64,000 nt of DNA from Bryobacterales bacterium (GTDB taxonomy: Bacteria > Acidobacteriota > Terriglobia > Bryobacterales > UBA6623), in NCBI GenBank assembly GCA_022824585.1, contig JAJDZN010000069.1, positions 1-64,000 on the forward strand, read 5' to 3'. The translations under genes and the position numbers were made by a program. The notes beneath the pieces are model-generated. The model ran no database searches and was not told the DNA's origin. It was given only the letters and a program-made list of their open reading frames with translations. This document shows, piece by piece, positions 36,050 to 45,144 of this stretch; positions within the stretch are counted from its first letter, which is position 1, and each line of letters begins with the position of its first letter.

Positions 36050-38008
36050 CTACCGCGTCCCCAGACGAAACTGCAGGTACCTGGTCTCGTTCTCGGCAAC
36101 TTCGATGGAACGCTCGGACGAGAGCTGGCCCAGCACTATGCGGACCTCATGGCGGCCCGGCCTGACCGCCAAGCGCGCGTTGGTCGTGCGTCCGGTGTCG
36201 CGTCCGTTGAGAATGATCCGGGCTTCCGGTGGCTCGCTGCTGACGAGCAATACAGCGCCGATCCGCTCCAGTGGCAGATTGACGACCAGCGCTGCCTCCG
36301 AAACCTCGACCGTTCGATGCAACTCGCTGTAGCCGTCTCGGCGGGCGACGAGTCTGCGCCTGCCCAGCGGGAGGCCGGCAAGCTGGCACGGGGTAATACA
36401 CTGCCAATCCTGATTCCCGTCCAGCGTCACAACGACTCCGTCCACGGGGCTTCGAAAGGACACGATCCCGCCCTGCCCGGTCGCCTGGGATGCTCCCCGC
36501 GGGGAAGCCCCTGGCATGGCTGTTGACGGCGACACGGGAACGCCTCGGCCCGGCGGTCCGCCGGGCGTGGCGTCGGCCATGCCCTGACCGGCAGGCAGCT
36601 GCTCGGTCCGATCGCTCGATGCTTGGGGCGCATCCGCCAGTGCGCCGGTTGGGCCGCTCGCTGGCTCCGAAAACTCCTCTGGCTGACTCTCAGCTGGCCC
36701 GGCCATCTGCGCTTCTGGAACCGCTGGAGCAACTGCGCTTGCGCTGGGCGCGTTTCCGGACGTCGTTGCGTTTCCAAGAATCGCGTCCAACAACGAGCGC
36801 GGGTCCTTTAGCAAGCCCGGATAGCGCACCAGCAATAGTGCTAGTGCACCGATAGCGAGGACGAGCAGGGCGAAGATCAGGCTCGGCCAACGCGGCCTTG
36901 GCTCGGCAACCGAGTCCTCGTCCTCGGCGGGGGTAGATCCAACGGGCAGTATGGGCTCGCTTGGAACGGTTTCTGGCCTCGCCAAGCCCCCGCCCGTAGG
37001 CAGCGTCTGCCGCAACGTCACGTCCTCGTGAACCGGCAGCCTTTGGCTGACCGGAATTGGCAAGCCCGCTTCGCCGCCAGTCGACTCGGCTGACTGCGGA
37101 TCCGGGTCTGCATCACTGTCCGAGGCCCAGTCGAAACCGGCCTGACCTTGGTCTCGGTCCAGGCCGATGGGCGGCGCTAGCCCCGAGAGCCCCTGCGCGG
37201 AGTCCGCGAACGCCCGGGCGAACTCCTCACAGCTGCTGAATCGCTTTTGCGGGGACTTGTGCAGCGCCCTGAGAATGACCCGCTCCAATGACGCCGGCAG
37301 GTCTGGCACGTACGCGCGCAGGGGCTCTGGATCATCGTGAACAATCTTGAACAGCGTGGCCGGGATCGCGGTGGCCTCGAACGGCTTGACACCGCAGAGC
37401 ACCTCGTAGGCGATCACTGCCAGAGAGAATTGGTCGGCCCGCCCATCGACTTGCCGCCCTTGCACTTGTTCCGGAGACATGTAGTTCGGCGTGCCAAATA
37501 CCGTGCCCGCCCGCGTCGCCTGCCCGGAGGCGACGCGCGCCACGCCGAAGTCCAGGAGCTTTACGCTCGGGCCGGACACCATGATGTTGGCCGGCTTGAC
37601 ATCGCGATGCACGACGCCGTTGGCGCTGGCATAGTCGAGAGCCGAGCCTGCCTTTTCCAGCAATTCCACCAAGAATTCCAGCTTGCGGTCCGGCACGACG
37701 GGCCCGGCCAGAATGTCGGCGAGGCTGCGCCCCTCCACCAGTTCCATCGCGACATAGGCGAGGCCGTCTTGCTCGCCGGCATCGAAGATCGTGACGATCC
37801 CGGGGTGGGACAGCCGACCCGCCAACTGGGCCTCGCGAACCAGCCGGTCGCGCATGCCCTCGATCTCGCTCGGGTCTGCGTGAGCCGCGAGCCGGATGGT
37901 CTTCAGCGCGACTTCGCGATCAATCTGGGGGTCGTGCGCGCGATACACGACGCCCATCGCCCCGCGGCCCAGTTCGGAGACAATCCTGTACCGTCCGATC
38001 TGTTTCAT
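36050..38008 (-). CDS. Transmembrane Ser/Thr protein kinase with PEGA domain
   Basis: 652 aa. The N-terminal Hanks-type kinase domain (about 6-265) is complete: GRGAMGVVY glycine loop, VALK lysine, HRDVKPANIM catalytic loop, DFGVA, and SPEQVQGR. A Pro/Ser-rich linker follows, then one membrane helix (LIFALLVLAIGALALLLV, about 375-395), another low-complexity stretch, and an extracytoplasmic C terminus with a PEGA-like repeat (CITPCQLAGLPLGRRRLVARRDGY) and a second beta domain. It leads a minus-strand cluster including uvrA. It diverges from the propeller gene at 38100. No ribosome-binding site is seen; TACGTA 8 nt upstream might support leaderless translation. Confidence 0.93.
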   Translation of the reverse strand: MKQIGRYRIVSELGRGAMGVVYRAHDPQIDREVALKTIRLAAHADPSEIEGMRDRLVREAQLAGRLSHPGIVTIFDAGEQDGLAYVAMELVEGRSLADILAGPVVPDRKLEFLVELLEKAGSALDYASANGVVHRDVKPANIMVSGPSVKLLDFGVARVASGQATRAGTVFGTPNYMSPEQVQGRQVDGRADQFSLAVIAYEVLCGVKPFEATAIPATLFKIVHDDPEPLRAYVPDLPASLERVILRALHKSPQKRFSSCEEFARAFADSAQGLSGLAPPIGLDRDQGQAGFDWASDSDADPDPQSAESTGGEAGLPIPVSQRLPVHEDVTLRQTLPTGGGLARPETVPSEPILPVGSTPAEDEDSVAEPRPRWPSLIFALLVLAIGALALLLVRYPGLLKDPRSLLDAILGNATTSGNAPSASAVAPAVPEAQMAGPAESQPEEFSEPASGPTGALADAPQASSDRTEQLPAGQGMADATPGGPPGRGVPVSPSTAMPGASPRGASQATGQGGIVSFRSPVDGVVVTLDGNQDWQCITPCQLAGLPLGRRRLVARRDGYSELHRTVEVSEAALVVNLPLERIGAVLLVSSEPPEARIILNGRDTGRTTNARLAVRPGRHEVRIVLGQLSSERSIEVAENETRYLQFRLGTR

Positions 38009-38087
38009 CCACGGGCTACGTATGCTGCCACTGTATCACGCTGACGGCGCATTGGCACCGGGCGCATGTGGCCGCCTGGGCCCGCGC

Positions 38088-38093
38088 TATAGT
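38088..38093 (+). promoter_or_regulatory. -10 element placed for a leaderless start (propeller gene)
   Basis: TATAGT, then exactly six bases, then the ATG at 38100. Transcription should start at or next to the A of the start codon. No ribosome-binding site exists between. A very similar string (CTATAATGTGGGC) precedes the PSD1 gene at 53815. Confidence 0.55.
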
Positions 38094-38099
38094 GTGGGC

Positions 38100-39518
38100 A
38101 TGTTCAGGTTCGCGCCGGTATCGCTGGTCTTGCTGGCAGGTGTGCTGCAGGGTGCCGACTGGCCACAGTTTCGCGGGCCGGAAGGCACTGGTATCGCACA
38201 CGGCGGGCCGCTGCCCATGCACTTCGGGGAAGACACGAATCTGGTATGGAAGACGGCGATGCCGAGCGGCCATTCCTCGCCCGTGGTTGCCGGAGACAAG
38301 ATCTACCTGACGGCGTTCGAGAGCGAGAAGCTGCTCGTCTTGGCAGTCGCGCGGGACTCGGGCGAAATGCTGTGGATCCGCGAGGTGCCGCGGCCGCGCC
38401 AAGAACCGTTCCAGCGCACGCACGGCCCGGCATCGCCCTCACCGGTGACCGACGGCGAGAACGTCTACGTGTTCTTCGGCGATTTCGGTGTGATCTCCTT
38501 CGACTCCGAGGGCAATGAGCGCTGGCGACACCCGCTCGGTCCGTTCATCAACCAGAACGGCCACGGCTCGTCGCCGATTCTGGCCGACGGGAAGCTGTTG
38601 ATCGTCTGCGACCAGCAGGTGGGCTCCTACCTGCTCGCCCTCGACGCTGAGACGGGCGAGACGGTCTGGAAGGCCGAGCGCCCTGCCAGCACGCGGGGCT
38701 ACGGCACCGCGGGAGTGTTCCGGACGCCGGACGGCGAGGCGCAGGTGGTCGTGCCGGGCGCCTACCGGGTCTCGGCGTACTCGCTGGAATCCGGCGAAGA
38801 GCTGTGGTGGGTAAACGGATTCGCATGGCAGCTCAAGTGCGTGCCCCTGTTTGACGGCGATACCGTCTACATCAACGGCTGGGAGATCGGCGGAGATCCC
38901 GGGCAGCAGCGGGAGACGCCCTCGTTCGCCGACGTGCTCGCGATGCACGACAACGACGGTGACGGCGCGCTGTCTCAGGCCGAAGCCCCGGAAGAACGGC
39001 TCAAGCAGGCCCATCCGTGGTCGGAAGCCGATCTGGGCGGCGATGGCAAGCTGGACGAGCGCGACTGGTACTTCTACGCCGCCCGCCGTGCCCCGGTGAA
39101 CAATCTGGTGGCGATACGCCCCGGCTCTCTGCGGGGTGACATCACGCAATCCGGAGTACTGTGGCGCTATATCAAGTCACTGCCGAACACGCCCTCTCCG
39201 CTGCTCTATGAAGGCACGCTCTATCTCGTGAAGGACGGCGGGATCTTCAGCAGCGTCGACCCCGTCAAGGGCAGCGGGTACAAGGTCGATCGACTGCGGG
39301 ACGCGATCGATAAGTACTGGGCCTCGCCCGTGGCCGGCGACGGCAAGATCTACACCGTAAGCGAAGGCTGCATGATCAGCGCGATTGTGCCGGGAGCGGA
39401 GTGGAAAGTGCTCGCGACAAGCACGCTGGACGGCACGTGCTTCGCTACACCTGCAATCGTTGACGGAAGGATCTACGTGCGCACCTTGCAAGCGATGTAC
39501 AGCTTCGGCTTGCAATGA
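38100..39518 (+). CDS. Secreted PQQ-like beta-propeller protein with EF-hand insert
   Basis: 472 aa from the ATG at 38100 (signal peptide FAPVSLVLLAGVLQGA). WPQFRGPEGTG begins a WD40/PQQ-type propeller typical of Acidobacteriota and Planctomycetes; repeated A-W and G-x-x-x-W blades are visible (LLALDAETGETVWKAERP, SLESGEELWWVNGF). About residues 280-315 insert an EF-hand pair (DNDGDGALSQAE, DLGGDGKLDERD), which should bind calcium. The family has no assigned enzyme activity; a sugar- or protein-binding surface role is inferred. The stop overlaps the start of the next gene (ATGA), so the two are co-translated. Confidence 0.88.
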   Translation: MFRFAPVSLVLLAGVLQGADWPQFRGPEGTGIAHGGPLPMHFGEDTNLVWKTAMPSGHSSPVVAGDKIYLTAFESEKLLVLAVARDSGEMLWIREVPRPRQEPFQRTHGPASPSPVTDGENVYVFFGDFGVISFDSEGNERWRHPLGPFINQNGHGSSPILADGKLLIVCDQQVGSYLLALDAETGETVWKAERPASTRGYGTAGVFRTPDGEAQVVVPGAYRVSAYSLESGEELWWVNGFAWQLKCVPLFDGDTVYINGWEIGGDPGQQRETPSFADVLAMHDNDGDGALSQAEAPEERLKQAHPWSEADLGGDGKLDERDWYFYAARRAPVNNLVAIRPGSLRGDITQSGVLWRYIKSLPNTPSPLLYEGTLYLVKDGGIFSSVDPVKGSGYKVDRLRDAIDKYWASPVAGDGKIYTVSEGCMISAIVPGAEWKVLATSTLDGTCFATPAIVDGRIYVRTLQAMYSFGLQ

Positions 39519-40510
39519 AGCTCGCCCTGACGCCCGGCCGGAGTCGTCTGGCGCGATTGCTGGAGAAAATGGCGTTGCTCGGGGCGGCAGCGTCGCTGCC
39601 GCTGGCAGGCCACGTGCTCAGCGTCAGCCACGGGTCTCTGTTGCAGGACGGCAGCGACTTGCTCTACGAACTCCGCATGCCCTTGTCGGAGGCTCCCCAG
39701 GACGATGATCGAGCGCGGATCCTGCTGAACGCCTTTCTCGTCCTCGATGGCGACCAGCCGGGGGATAGAGTCGATGGGCAGTGCACCGCAGACGCGGGCC
39801 AGGGCCTACTCCTCTGCACGGCGACCTACCGATTTCCCGAGCCGCCCAAGGCGGTCACCGTGCAGTGCGAGTTCCCTGCCGTGACGGTGCCGCAGCACGT
39901 GCATGTGCTGCGCTCTGGCGAAGGCGCCATGGTGCGCCAAACGGTGTTCGACATCACCTATACGGAAGCGGAGATCCGATTCACTCCGCCGACGTGGCGT
40001 GAGACGGTGGCTACCGAGTCTGGAGCGGGGTTCCGAAGAGCGCTGACCAGCCCGGAGCTGCTGCTGTTCTTGCTCGCGCTTGCACTGGCGGGGCGATCCA
40101 GGCGGGAGTTCGCGGCGTGCGCCGGCGGGTTCCTGGCGGCCCAAGCGCTCGTCGGCGTGGTCGGCGGCATGGTCGGGCTGGCACCGCCTGTGCGATTTCT
40201 GGAAGCGGCGATCGCCCTGACCGTGGCCTACCTCGCCTCGGAGATCCTGTTCCTGCCCGACGCGAGCATGCGGTGGCTGGCTTGCGGCGCGATGGGGACT
40301 CTCCACGGCATGTTCTTCGCGACCCTGTTGGGATCGGCTCAAATGAGCCCGGCCTACTTCCTGCCAGGAGCGCTTGCCGGCGAGGGCCTGGCGCTAACCT
40401 TGCTGGGAAGTGTTCGTCTGCGCTACGTGGGTTCGCGCACCGAGCAGCTCGGCGCGATCCTGTTGCTCGTCGGCGGATTGGGCTGGTTCGGGCTCCGGGT
40501 GCTCGGATAG
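39515..40510 (+). CDS. HupE/UreJ-like membrane protein
   Basis: 331 aa. An N-terminal signal-like helix is followed by an extracytoplasmic beta domain of about 130 residues (HVLSVSHGSLLQDGSDLLYEL...), then five or six membrane helices from about residue 175. GTLHGMFFATLL near the end matches the His-containing helix of HupE/UreJ-type proteins, some of which are metal (nickel/cobalt) transporters. This large-ectodomain subgroup (HupE_UreJ_2-like) has no proven substrate. Its ATG overlaps the propeller gene stop (ATGA), implying a functional pair. Confidence 0.78.
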   Translation: MKLALTPGRSRLARLLEKMALLGAAASLPLAGHVLSVSHGSLLQDGSDLLYELRMPLSEAPQDDDRARILLNAFLVLDGDQPGDRVDGQCTADAGQGLLLCTATYRFPEPPKAVTVQCEFPAVTVPQHVHVLRSGEGAMVRQTVFDITYTEAEIRFTPPTWRETVATESGAGFRRALTSPELLLFLLALALAGRSRREFAACAGGFLAAQALVGVVGGMVGLAPPVRFLEAAIALTVAYLASEILFLPDASMRWLACGAMGTLHGMFFATLLGSAQMSPAYFLPGALAGEGLALTLLGSVRLRYVGSRTEQLGAILLLVGGLGWFGLRVLG

Positions 40511-40528
40511 GCGGTAGAAGGCTGCAAG

Positions 40529-40891
40529 CTACTTGGCCCGCTCTCCCGAGAAGGTCATCCCGTACGCATCCCAGCTTCCCCGGCCCTTTAGCTGGCCGTT
40601 CTCCAGCTTTCCTTCGAGCTTCAACTCGGCGCTGTATCCAGCTTCTGAAGAATAGAGCTTGCCGCTGAGTTCGAGGCGACCGTCCTTGAAGGTGCCTTCG
40701 AGCTTGTGCCCATCCGTCGTCACTAACACCGCGTCGCCGTCTTGCTCGACTTCCCACACCGTGCGGCGGATGCCGCCCTCGGTGTCCCAGACGAGGTTCC
40801 ACTTCCCGGCAACGCTCTCCGCGAATGCAACTTGGGGGGCCAAGCAGACCAGCAACGCTAGCAACATGAGTAAGGTCGCGTTCAGACGCAT
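40529..40891 (-). CDS. Small secreted beta-rich protein, tandem paralogue A
   Basis: 120 aa from MRLNATLL with a signal peptide cut after VAFA. The mature part reads SVAGKWNLVWDTEGGIRRTV then alternating strands (LEGTFKDGRLELSGKLYSSE), a lipocalin- or DUF-like small barrel pattern. It is closely similar over its whole length to the neighbour at 41145-41507, so the two arose by tandem duplication. No catalytic motif; an extracytoplasmic binding role is possible. TACTAT lies 9 nt before the ATG and there is no ribosome-binding site. It converges on the HupE-like gene. Confidence 0.75.
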   Translation of the reverse strand: MRLNATLLMLLALLVCLAPQVAFAESVAGKWNLVWDTEGGIRRTVWEVEQDGDAVLVTTDGHKLEGTFKDGRLELSGKLYSSEAGYSAELKLEGKLENGQLKGRGSWDAYGMTFSGERAK

Positions 40892-41144
40892 TTCAATCAA
40901 ATAGTACCGCAGGGCCTGTGCTAAGTGGCCGAGCCAGCCTTTCGCCGCCAAGGGAGGAAGCTCGTTACTGCAAGACGCGAAGCGAACGCCCCATCCGAGA
41001 GCCAGGGGCCCCATTCAACAGTTGTTCGGATCCTTATGTGCCCCTGATCCCAGTCTCGGAATCGTGCGCCGCCGCGAATCGCGGCACCCATTTGGGTAAT
41101 CGCACGCCGGTCAGAGCAGCGGCGGACGAGGCAGCCACAGCGAG

Positions 41145-41507
41145 CTACTTGTCCCGCTCCCCCAGGAAGGACAAGGCATACCCAGCCCAGCTTCCCTTCC
41201 CTTTCAGCCGCCCGTTCACGAGTGTCGCTTCGGCTTTCATCTCCGCACTGTAGCCGGCTCGGGCGGCATGGAGCTTGCCGCTGACTTCGAGACGCCCGTC
41301 CTTGATAGTGCCCTCGATCTTCTGCCCGTCTGTCTCGACAGAGACAACCTCGCCGTCTTGGCTGATGTCCCAGACGGTGTAGCGGACGCCGCCTTGCGTG
41401 TCCCAGACCAAGTTCCACTTCCCTGCAATGCTCTCCGCCAGTACACGCTGCGGAACCAAGCAAACCAGCAGCGCTAGCAAGGGAATCATAGTCGTTCTTC
41501 GATGCAT
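41145..41507 (-). CDS. Small secreted beta-rich protein, tandem paralogue B
   Basis: 120 aa from MHRRTT (MIPLLALL six codons later is an alternative start) with a signal peptide ending VLAE. Alignment by eye with paralogue A shows shared blocks ESIAGKWNLVWDTQGG, TVWDISQDGE, DGRLEVSGKL, AGYSAEMK and LKGKGSW, and the same terminal GER-K. Unknown function; same inferred small barrel. It sits between paralogue A and the sulfatase, all minus strand. Non-coding gaps of about 250 and 140 bases flank it; nothing was recognised in them. Confidence 0.75.
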   Translation of the reverse strand: MHRRTTMIPLLALLVCLVPQRVLAESIAGKWNLVWDTQGGVRYTVWDISQDGEVVSVETDGQKIEGTIKDGRLEVSGKLHAARAGYSAEMKAEATLVNGRLKGKGSWAGYALSFLGERDK

Positions 41508-41647
41508 TTCGAAGCTATGGTGCCACAACGGGCCCCGCGATAGTCGAGCTGTGTCCGGCCCTGAAATCTCGCAAACGGTACATTGCATCGGCGCTCGCGG
41601 GAGTTCCCCAGCAGAGATCCCGCATGAAATCTGGTCTGACGTCTGAA

Positions 41648-43168
41648 TCAATCAGTGAACTTCAATCCATCACGATCATCGCCGTACTTTTCCCGCAGCT
41701 CGTATAGCGTTTGCTTGAGCGCCTTGATTCTTCCCTGCTGCGACCGATCATCGTAGATGTTGCTTACCTCGAGCGGGTCGGACTCTAGGTCGTAGAACTC
41801 CCAGAACGGATCCCGCACGTTCGCGCGCGCTCCCCGGACTACTGCCTCACCATCCGGACCGACATCGTTGTCATAGAAATAAATCAGCTTGTAGCGCTGC
41901 GTCCGGACTCCCAAGTGGGCGGGGATGTTGAAGTGCGCGCGATTCATCCAATAGCGGTAGTAAACGGCCTCACGCCAGTCCGACGGAGCCGCGCCGCTGG
42001 CGATCCCGAGGAAGCTCCGCCCCTGCATGTCGGCGGGAACCGCCAGCCCGGCCGCCTCCAGCAGAGTCGGGGCGAAATCGAGGTTCTGGACTAGCTCTCC
42101 GGCGATAGTGCCAGCAGGGATCTTGTCCGGCCAACGAAGCAGCAGCGGTATCCGGAAAGCCGGCTCATACATGAAGCGCTTGTCGTACAGGCCGTGCTCG
42201 CCGAGGAAGAAGCCCTGGTCGGAGGTGTACACGACCAGCGTGTTCTCGGACAGGCCGTTTTGGTCGAGATACTCAAGGAGCCTGCCCATGTTCTCGTCAA
42301 TCGAGTACACGCACTGCAGGTAGCGCCGCATGTAGATCTGGTACTGCTCCTTGCGAAGTGCCTCGCCTCGCAGTCCGGCAAGGTCGCGAATCCATCGCTC
42401 CACATCTTCCGGCTCGTAGCGGACGCGCCTGAGAAACCACGTCCACTCGGGCACGCCGTAAGAGGTGTGGCGCTGCCCGATTGTTTCGAGCGTCTCGCGT
42501 AGCGCGATTCGCTCGGACACGTCCTCGTTCAGCGTGGGCGGCGCGTGGATGGGATCCGCGAACATGGCCTCGTGCTCGCGCTTCGGCACGAAAATGTCAT
42601 GCGGGGCCTTGTGGTGGTACATCAGGAAAAACGGCTTGTCCTCCGGGCGCCCGTCTAGGAATTTCAGCGCCTCGTCCGTGATCACGTCCGTCACATAGCC
42701 TTCGCTCCGCTCTTGTTCTGGCCATTCGCCCGTCCGGCGGAGGAACGGATCGTAGTAGAGTCCCTGACCGGGCAGGACCGCGTATTCGTCAAAGCCGGTC
42801 GGTTCGCTCTTGAGGTGCCACTTGCCCATCATGCCGGTGTAGTAGCCGGCTGACTGCAAGAGCTTGGCCAGCGTCTGCTGCGAACCATCGAAGGTATCCG
42901 ACAGAGTCAGGACGCCGTTTTGGTGGCTATGCTTGCCGGTCAAGACCACAGCCCGGCTGGGGGTGCAGATCGAGTTCGTCACGAACGCCGCATCGAAGCG
43001 CGCGCCCTCGTTGGCGAGCCGGTCGAGATTCGGCGTCGAAATCAGCCTGCTGTCATATGCGCTCAGCGCCGGGACGGCATGGTCGTCGCTCATCACGAAG
43101 ATGATGTTGGGCGCTGCAAGCGCTAGCGCGGGAAGCAGGCCCAAGGCCATGGCGCGGATCAACAGCAT
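41648..43168 (-). CDS. Secreted sulfatase, type I (formylglycine-dependent)
   Basis: 506 aa with a short signal peptide (MALGLLPALALAA). The N-terminal metal site is PNIIFVMSDDH; the active-site motif CTPSR with its following LTGKHSHQNG is the type I signature in which Cys is oxidised to formylglycine. Later landmarks are MGKWHLK and YTSDQGFFLGEHGLYDKRFMYE. It hydrolyses sulfate esters, most likely on polysaccharides, outside the cytoplasm. No maturation enzyme (anSME or FGE) is present in the window. A TAGAAT hexamer lies 7 nt before the ATG, with no ribosome-binding site. It is divergent from a KDG-type kinase, which fits polysaccharide use. Confidence 0.94.
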   Translation of the reverse strand: MLLIRAMALGLLPALALAAPNIIFVMSDDHAVPALSAYDSRLISTPNLDRLANEGARFDAAFVTNSICTPSRAVVLTGKHSHQNGVLTLSDTFDGSQQTLAKLLQSAGYYTGMMGKWHLKSEPTGFDEYAVLPGQGLYYDPFLRRTGEWPEQERSEGYVTDVITDEALKFLDGRPEDKPFFLMYHHKAPHDIFVPKREHEAMFADPIHAPPTLNEDVSERIALRETLETIGQRHTSYGVPEWTWFLRRVRYEPEDVERWIRDLAGLRGEALRKEQYQIYMRRYLQCVYSIDENMGRLLEYLDQNGLSENTLVVYTSDQGFFLGEHGLYDKRFMYEPAFRIPLLLRWPDKIPAGTIAGELVQNLDFAPTLLEAAGLAVPADMQGRSFLGIASGAAPSDWREAVYYRYWMNRAHFNIPAHLGVRTQRYKLIYFYDNDVGPDGEAVVRGARANVRDPFWEFYDLESDPLEVSNIYDDRSQQGRIKALKQTLYELREKYGDDRDGLKFTD

Positions 43169-43175
43169 TGGCTAG

Positions 43176-43181
43176 ATTCTA
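43176..43181 (-). promoter_or_regulatory. -10 element for a probable leaderless sulfatase mRNA
   Basis: TAGAAT on the minus strand, 7 nt before the ATG at 43168. No convincing -35 was found. Confidence 0.45.
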
Positions 43182-43265
43182 CCGATCCACACCGGCAGCG
43201 GACGCCTCGACCGAGGGTTCCGCGGGAGGCGGCCCAACCCGCTCGGCCGGCAATCCCCTGCAAGC

Positions 43266-43271
43266 TAAGAT
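43266..43271 (+). promoter_or_regulatory. -10 element for a probable leaderless kinase mRNA
   Basis: TAAGAT followed by exactly six bases and the ATG at 43278. There is no room for a ribosome-binding site if transcription starts at the usual distance. Confidence 0.45.
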
Positions 43272-43277
43272 CGAATT

Positions 43278-44315
43278 ATGGCCAAGGTAGTCACATTTGG
43301 CGAGATCATGCTGCGTCTCGCGCCGCCCAACCTAGAGCGCCCTTTCCAGTCCCCTGGTTTTGTGGCGACATTCGGGGGAGGCGAGGCGAACGTCGCGGTT
43401 TCGACCGCGAACTACGGGATTCCGAGCTCGTTCGTTACTGCGTTTCCGGACGACAACTTCCTCGTTGACAGCTGTATCGCGCAACTCCGCGGTCTCGGCG
43501 TCGAATGCGGCGACATCGTGCACAAGCCAGGGCGAGTCGGCGTCTACTTTCTCGAGACCGGCGCGAACCAGCGTCCTTCGAAGGTGCTCTATGACCGTGC
43601 AGACAGTTCGATCGCGCTGTCCGGCCCCGGGGACTTCGACTGGGACGCAATCTTGGCGGGGGCCACTTGGTTCCACATCACCGGTATCACGCCCGCACTG
43701 AGCCAAGGCTGCGCCGACTTGTCGCTGGAAGCAGTGCAGGCAGCTAAGGACAAGGGCCTGACCGTTTCCTGCGATTACAACTTCCGCAAGAAGCTCTGGA
43801 AATACGGCAAGACCGCTCCCGAGGTCATGCAGGACATCGTGCGGCACGTGGACGTCGGCATCGCCAACGAAGAGGACTGCCAGAAGTCGCTCGGTATCTC
43901 GGTGGAGGATGTCGATGTCGAATCGGGCAGCTTGAACGTCGAGCGCTACGAACAGCTGGCGAAGCTAATGCTCGAGAGTTTCCCCAACCTGAAGATGCAG
44001 GCCATCACGCTGAGGGAATCGGTGTCGGCCTCGCACAACGGCTGGTCAGCCTGCCTGTACGACGGGGACAGGTTCTACCTCAGCCGCAAGTACGAGATCA
44101 CGCACATCGTGGACCGTGTCGGCGGCGGGGATTCGTTCTCTGGCGGGCTGATCGGCGGGCTGCACCTGTTTCCCGACGACAAGGCACAGGCCCTGGAGTT
44201 CGCAGTCGCGGCCTCTTGCCTCAAGCACTCCGTGCCCGGCGATTTCAACCGTTTCTCGGCCAAGGAGGTGCTGGCGCTGATGCAGGGCGGCGGCTCTGGC
44301 CGCGTCGAGCGCTAG
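43278..44315 (+). CDS. PfkB-family carbohydrate kinase, 2-keto-3-deoxygluconate kinase-like
   Basis: 345 aa, ribokinase fold. [20 protein letters not shown] and [16 protein letters not shown] match the substrate end of KDG kinases (KdgK), and [17 protein letters not shown] is the PfkB signature with the catalytic Asp. It would phosphorylate 2-keto-3-deoxygluconate or a similar keto-sugar acid with ATP in the cytoplasm, an Entner-Doudoroff or uronate-catabolism step. An acidic insert ([14 protein letters not shown]) lies around residues 215-228. It diverges from the sulfatase, and its end faces the glycosylase gene 12 bp away. Confidence 0.88.
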   Translation: MAKVVTFGEIMLRLAPPNLERPFQSPGFVATFGGGEANVAVSTANYGIPSSFVTAFPDDNFLVDSCIAQLRGLGVECGDIVHKPGRVGVYFLETGANQRPSKVLYDRADSSIALSGPGDFDWDAILAGATWFHITGITPALSQGCADLSLEAVQAAKDKGLTVSCDYNFRKKLWKYGKTAPEVMQDIVRHVDVGIANEEDCQKSLGISVEDVDVESGSLNVERYEQLAKLMLESFPNLKMQAITLRESVSASHNGWSACLYDGDRFYLSRKYEITHIVDRVGGGDSFSGGLIGGLHLFPDDKAQALEFAVAASCLKHSVPGDFNRFSAKEVLALMQGGGSGRVER

Positions 44316-44327
44316 CTCCGGCCGGCG

Positions 44328-45131
44328 TCACTTGTAGACGTAAGTGAAGACCTCCTTGAGGTCCTCGAACGCCTGGCGCTTGCCTTCAGGGTTGTAGCCG
44401 CGCAACAGATACGACGGGTGGTAGGTCGGCATCACCCGGATTCCGCCCCACTCGGTCCAGTTTCCGCGCAGCTTCGTGATTCCGACCCCAGGCCTGAGGA
44501 GAGCCTTGGCGGCGGTCCCGCCCAAAACGCAAATCGCCTTGGGCTGGATGGCCTTGACTTGCCGGAACAGGAACTGCCCGCAGATTTCCATCTCGTCCAG
44601 CTCGGGCGCGCGGTTGTCGGGCGGACGGCACTTGACAACGTTGCAGATGTAGACGTCGGGCCGCCGGACCGGCAGCCCGATTCGTTCGCACGTGCCGTCG
44701 ATCATGCGCGTGAGCAGCTGCCCCGCCCTGCCCACGAACGGCAGCCCCTGCGCGTCCTCGTCCGCTCCGGGGCCTTCGCCGATGAACACCAGCTTGGCGT
44801 TGGGGTTGCCACTGCCGAACACGATTGTCTTGCGGCACTTGTGGAGGCGGCAGCGGGTGCAGTCGCCAATGTCTTCTTGAATGACCTGCAGCGGCGACAG
44901 TTTCTGCTCCGGACTTGCCTCCGAGGCCGGAGGCGCGGCAGCCGGGGATTCGTCCAAGGGTGCAGTTGGGGCGGGAGCCGGTTGTGCCGGCACCTCTGCG
45001 CCGGGAGCGGCATCCGCCTTCGGATCCTCGGCCCCCCGTTCTTGTTCGGCTTCGGAAGACCCGACAAACAGCTCTTCAAAGCCCAGGTCCCGGTAGAACT
45101 CCAAGTGCTTGCGCAGCGCGTGCTCGGACAT
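44328..45131 (-). CDS. Type-4 (4Fe-4S) uracil-DNA glycosylase
   Basis: 267 aa from MSEHALRKH at 45131; the longer open frame only shadows coaBC. Residues about 30-80 are an Ala/Pro-rich linker. The catalytic part starts at [13 protein letters not shown], whose cysteines with the later CNVVKC region supply the iron-sulfur cluster ligands of type-4 enzymes. Motif A is [20 protein letters not shown] and motif B is [10 protein letters not shown] (His). It removes uracil from DNA. GGGAG lies just before the ATG. It follows coaBC by 13 bp in a uvrB-coaBC-glycosylase run. The N-terminal helix and linker are additions to the core enzyme. Confidence 0.93.
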   Translation of the reverse strand: MSEHALRKHLEFYRDLGFEELFVGSSEAEQERGAEDPKADAAPGAEVPAQPAPAPTAPLDESPAAAPPASEASPEQKLSPLQVIQEDIGDCTRCRLHKCRKTIVFGSGNPNAKLVFIGEGPGADEDAQGLPFVGRAGQLLTRMIDGTCERIGLPVRRPDVYICNVVKCRPPDNRAPELDEMEICGQFLFRQVKAIQPKAICVLGGTAAKALLRPGVGITKLRGNWTEWGGIRVMPTYHPSYLLRGYNPEGKRQAFEDLKEVFTYVYK

Positions 45132-45144
45132 CTCCCAGGCCGCT

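Noticed and set aside
34453..36099. 548-residue open frame overlapping uvrA
   Set aside because: Arg/Pro-rich shadow in a different frame of the same strand as the unmistakable uvrA gene.
38052..38093. TTGGCA (38052-38057) as -35 for the TATAGT at 38088
   Set aside because: The spacing is 30 bp, far beyond the workable range; only the -10 element is reported.
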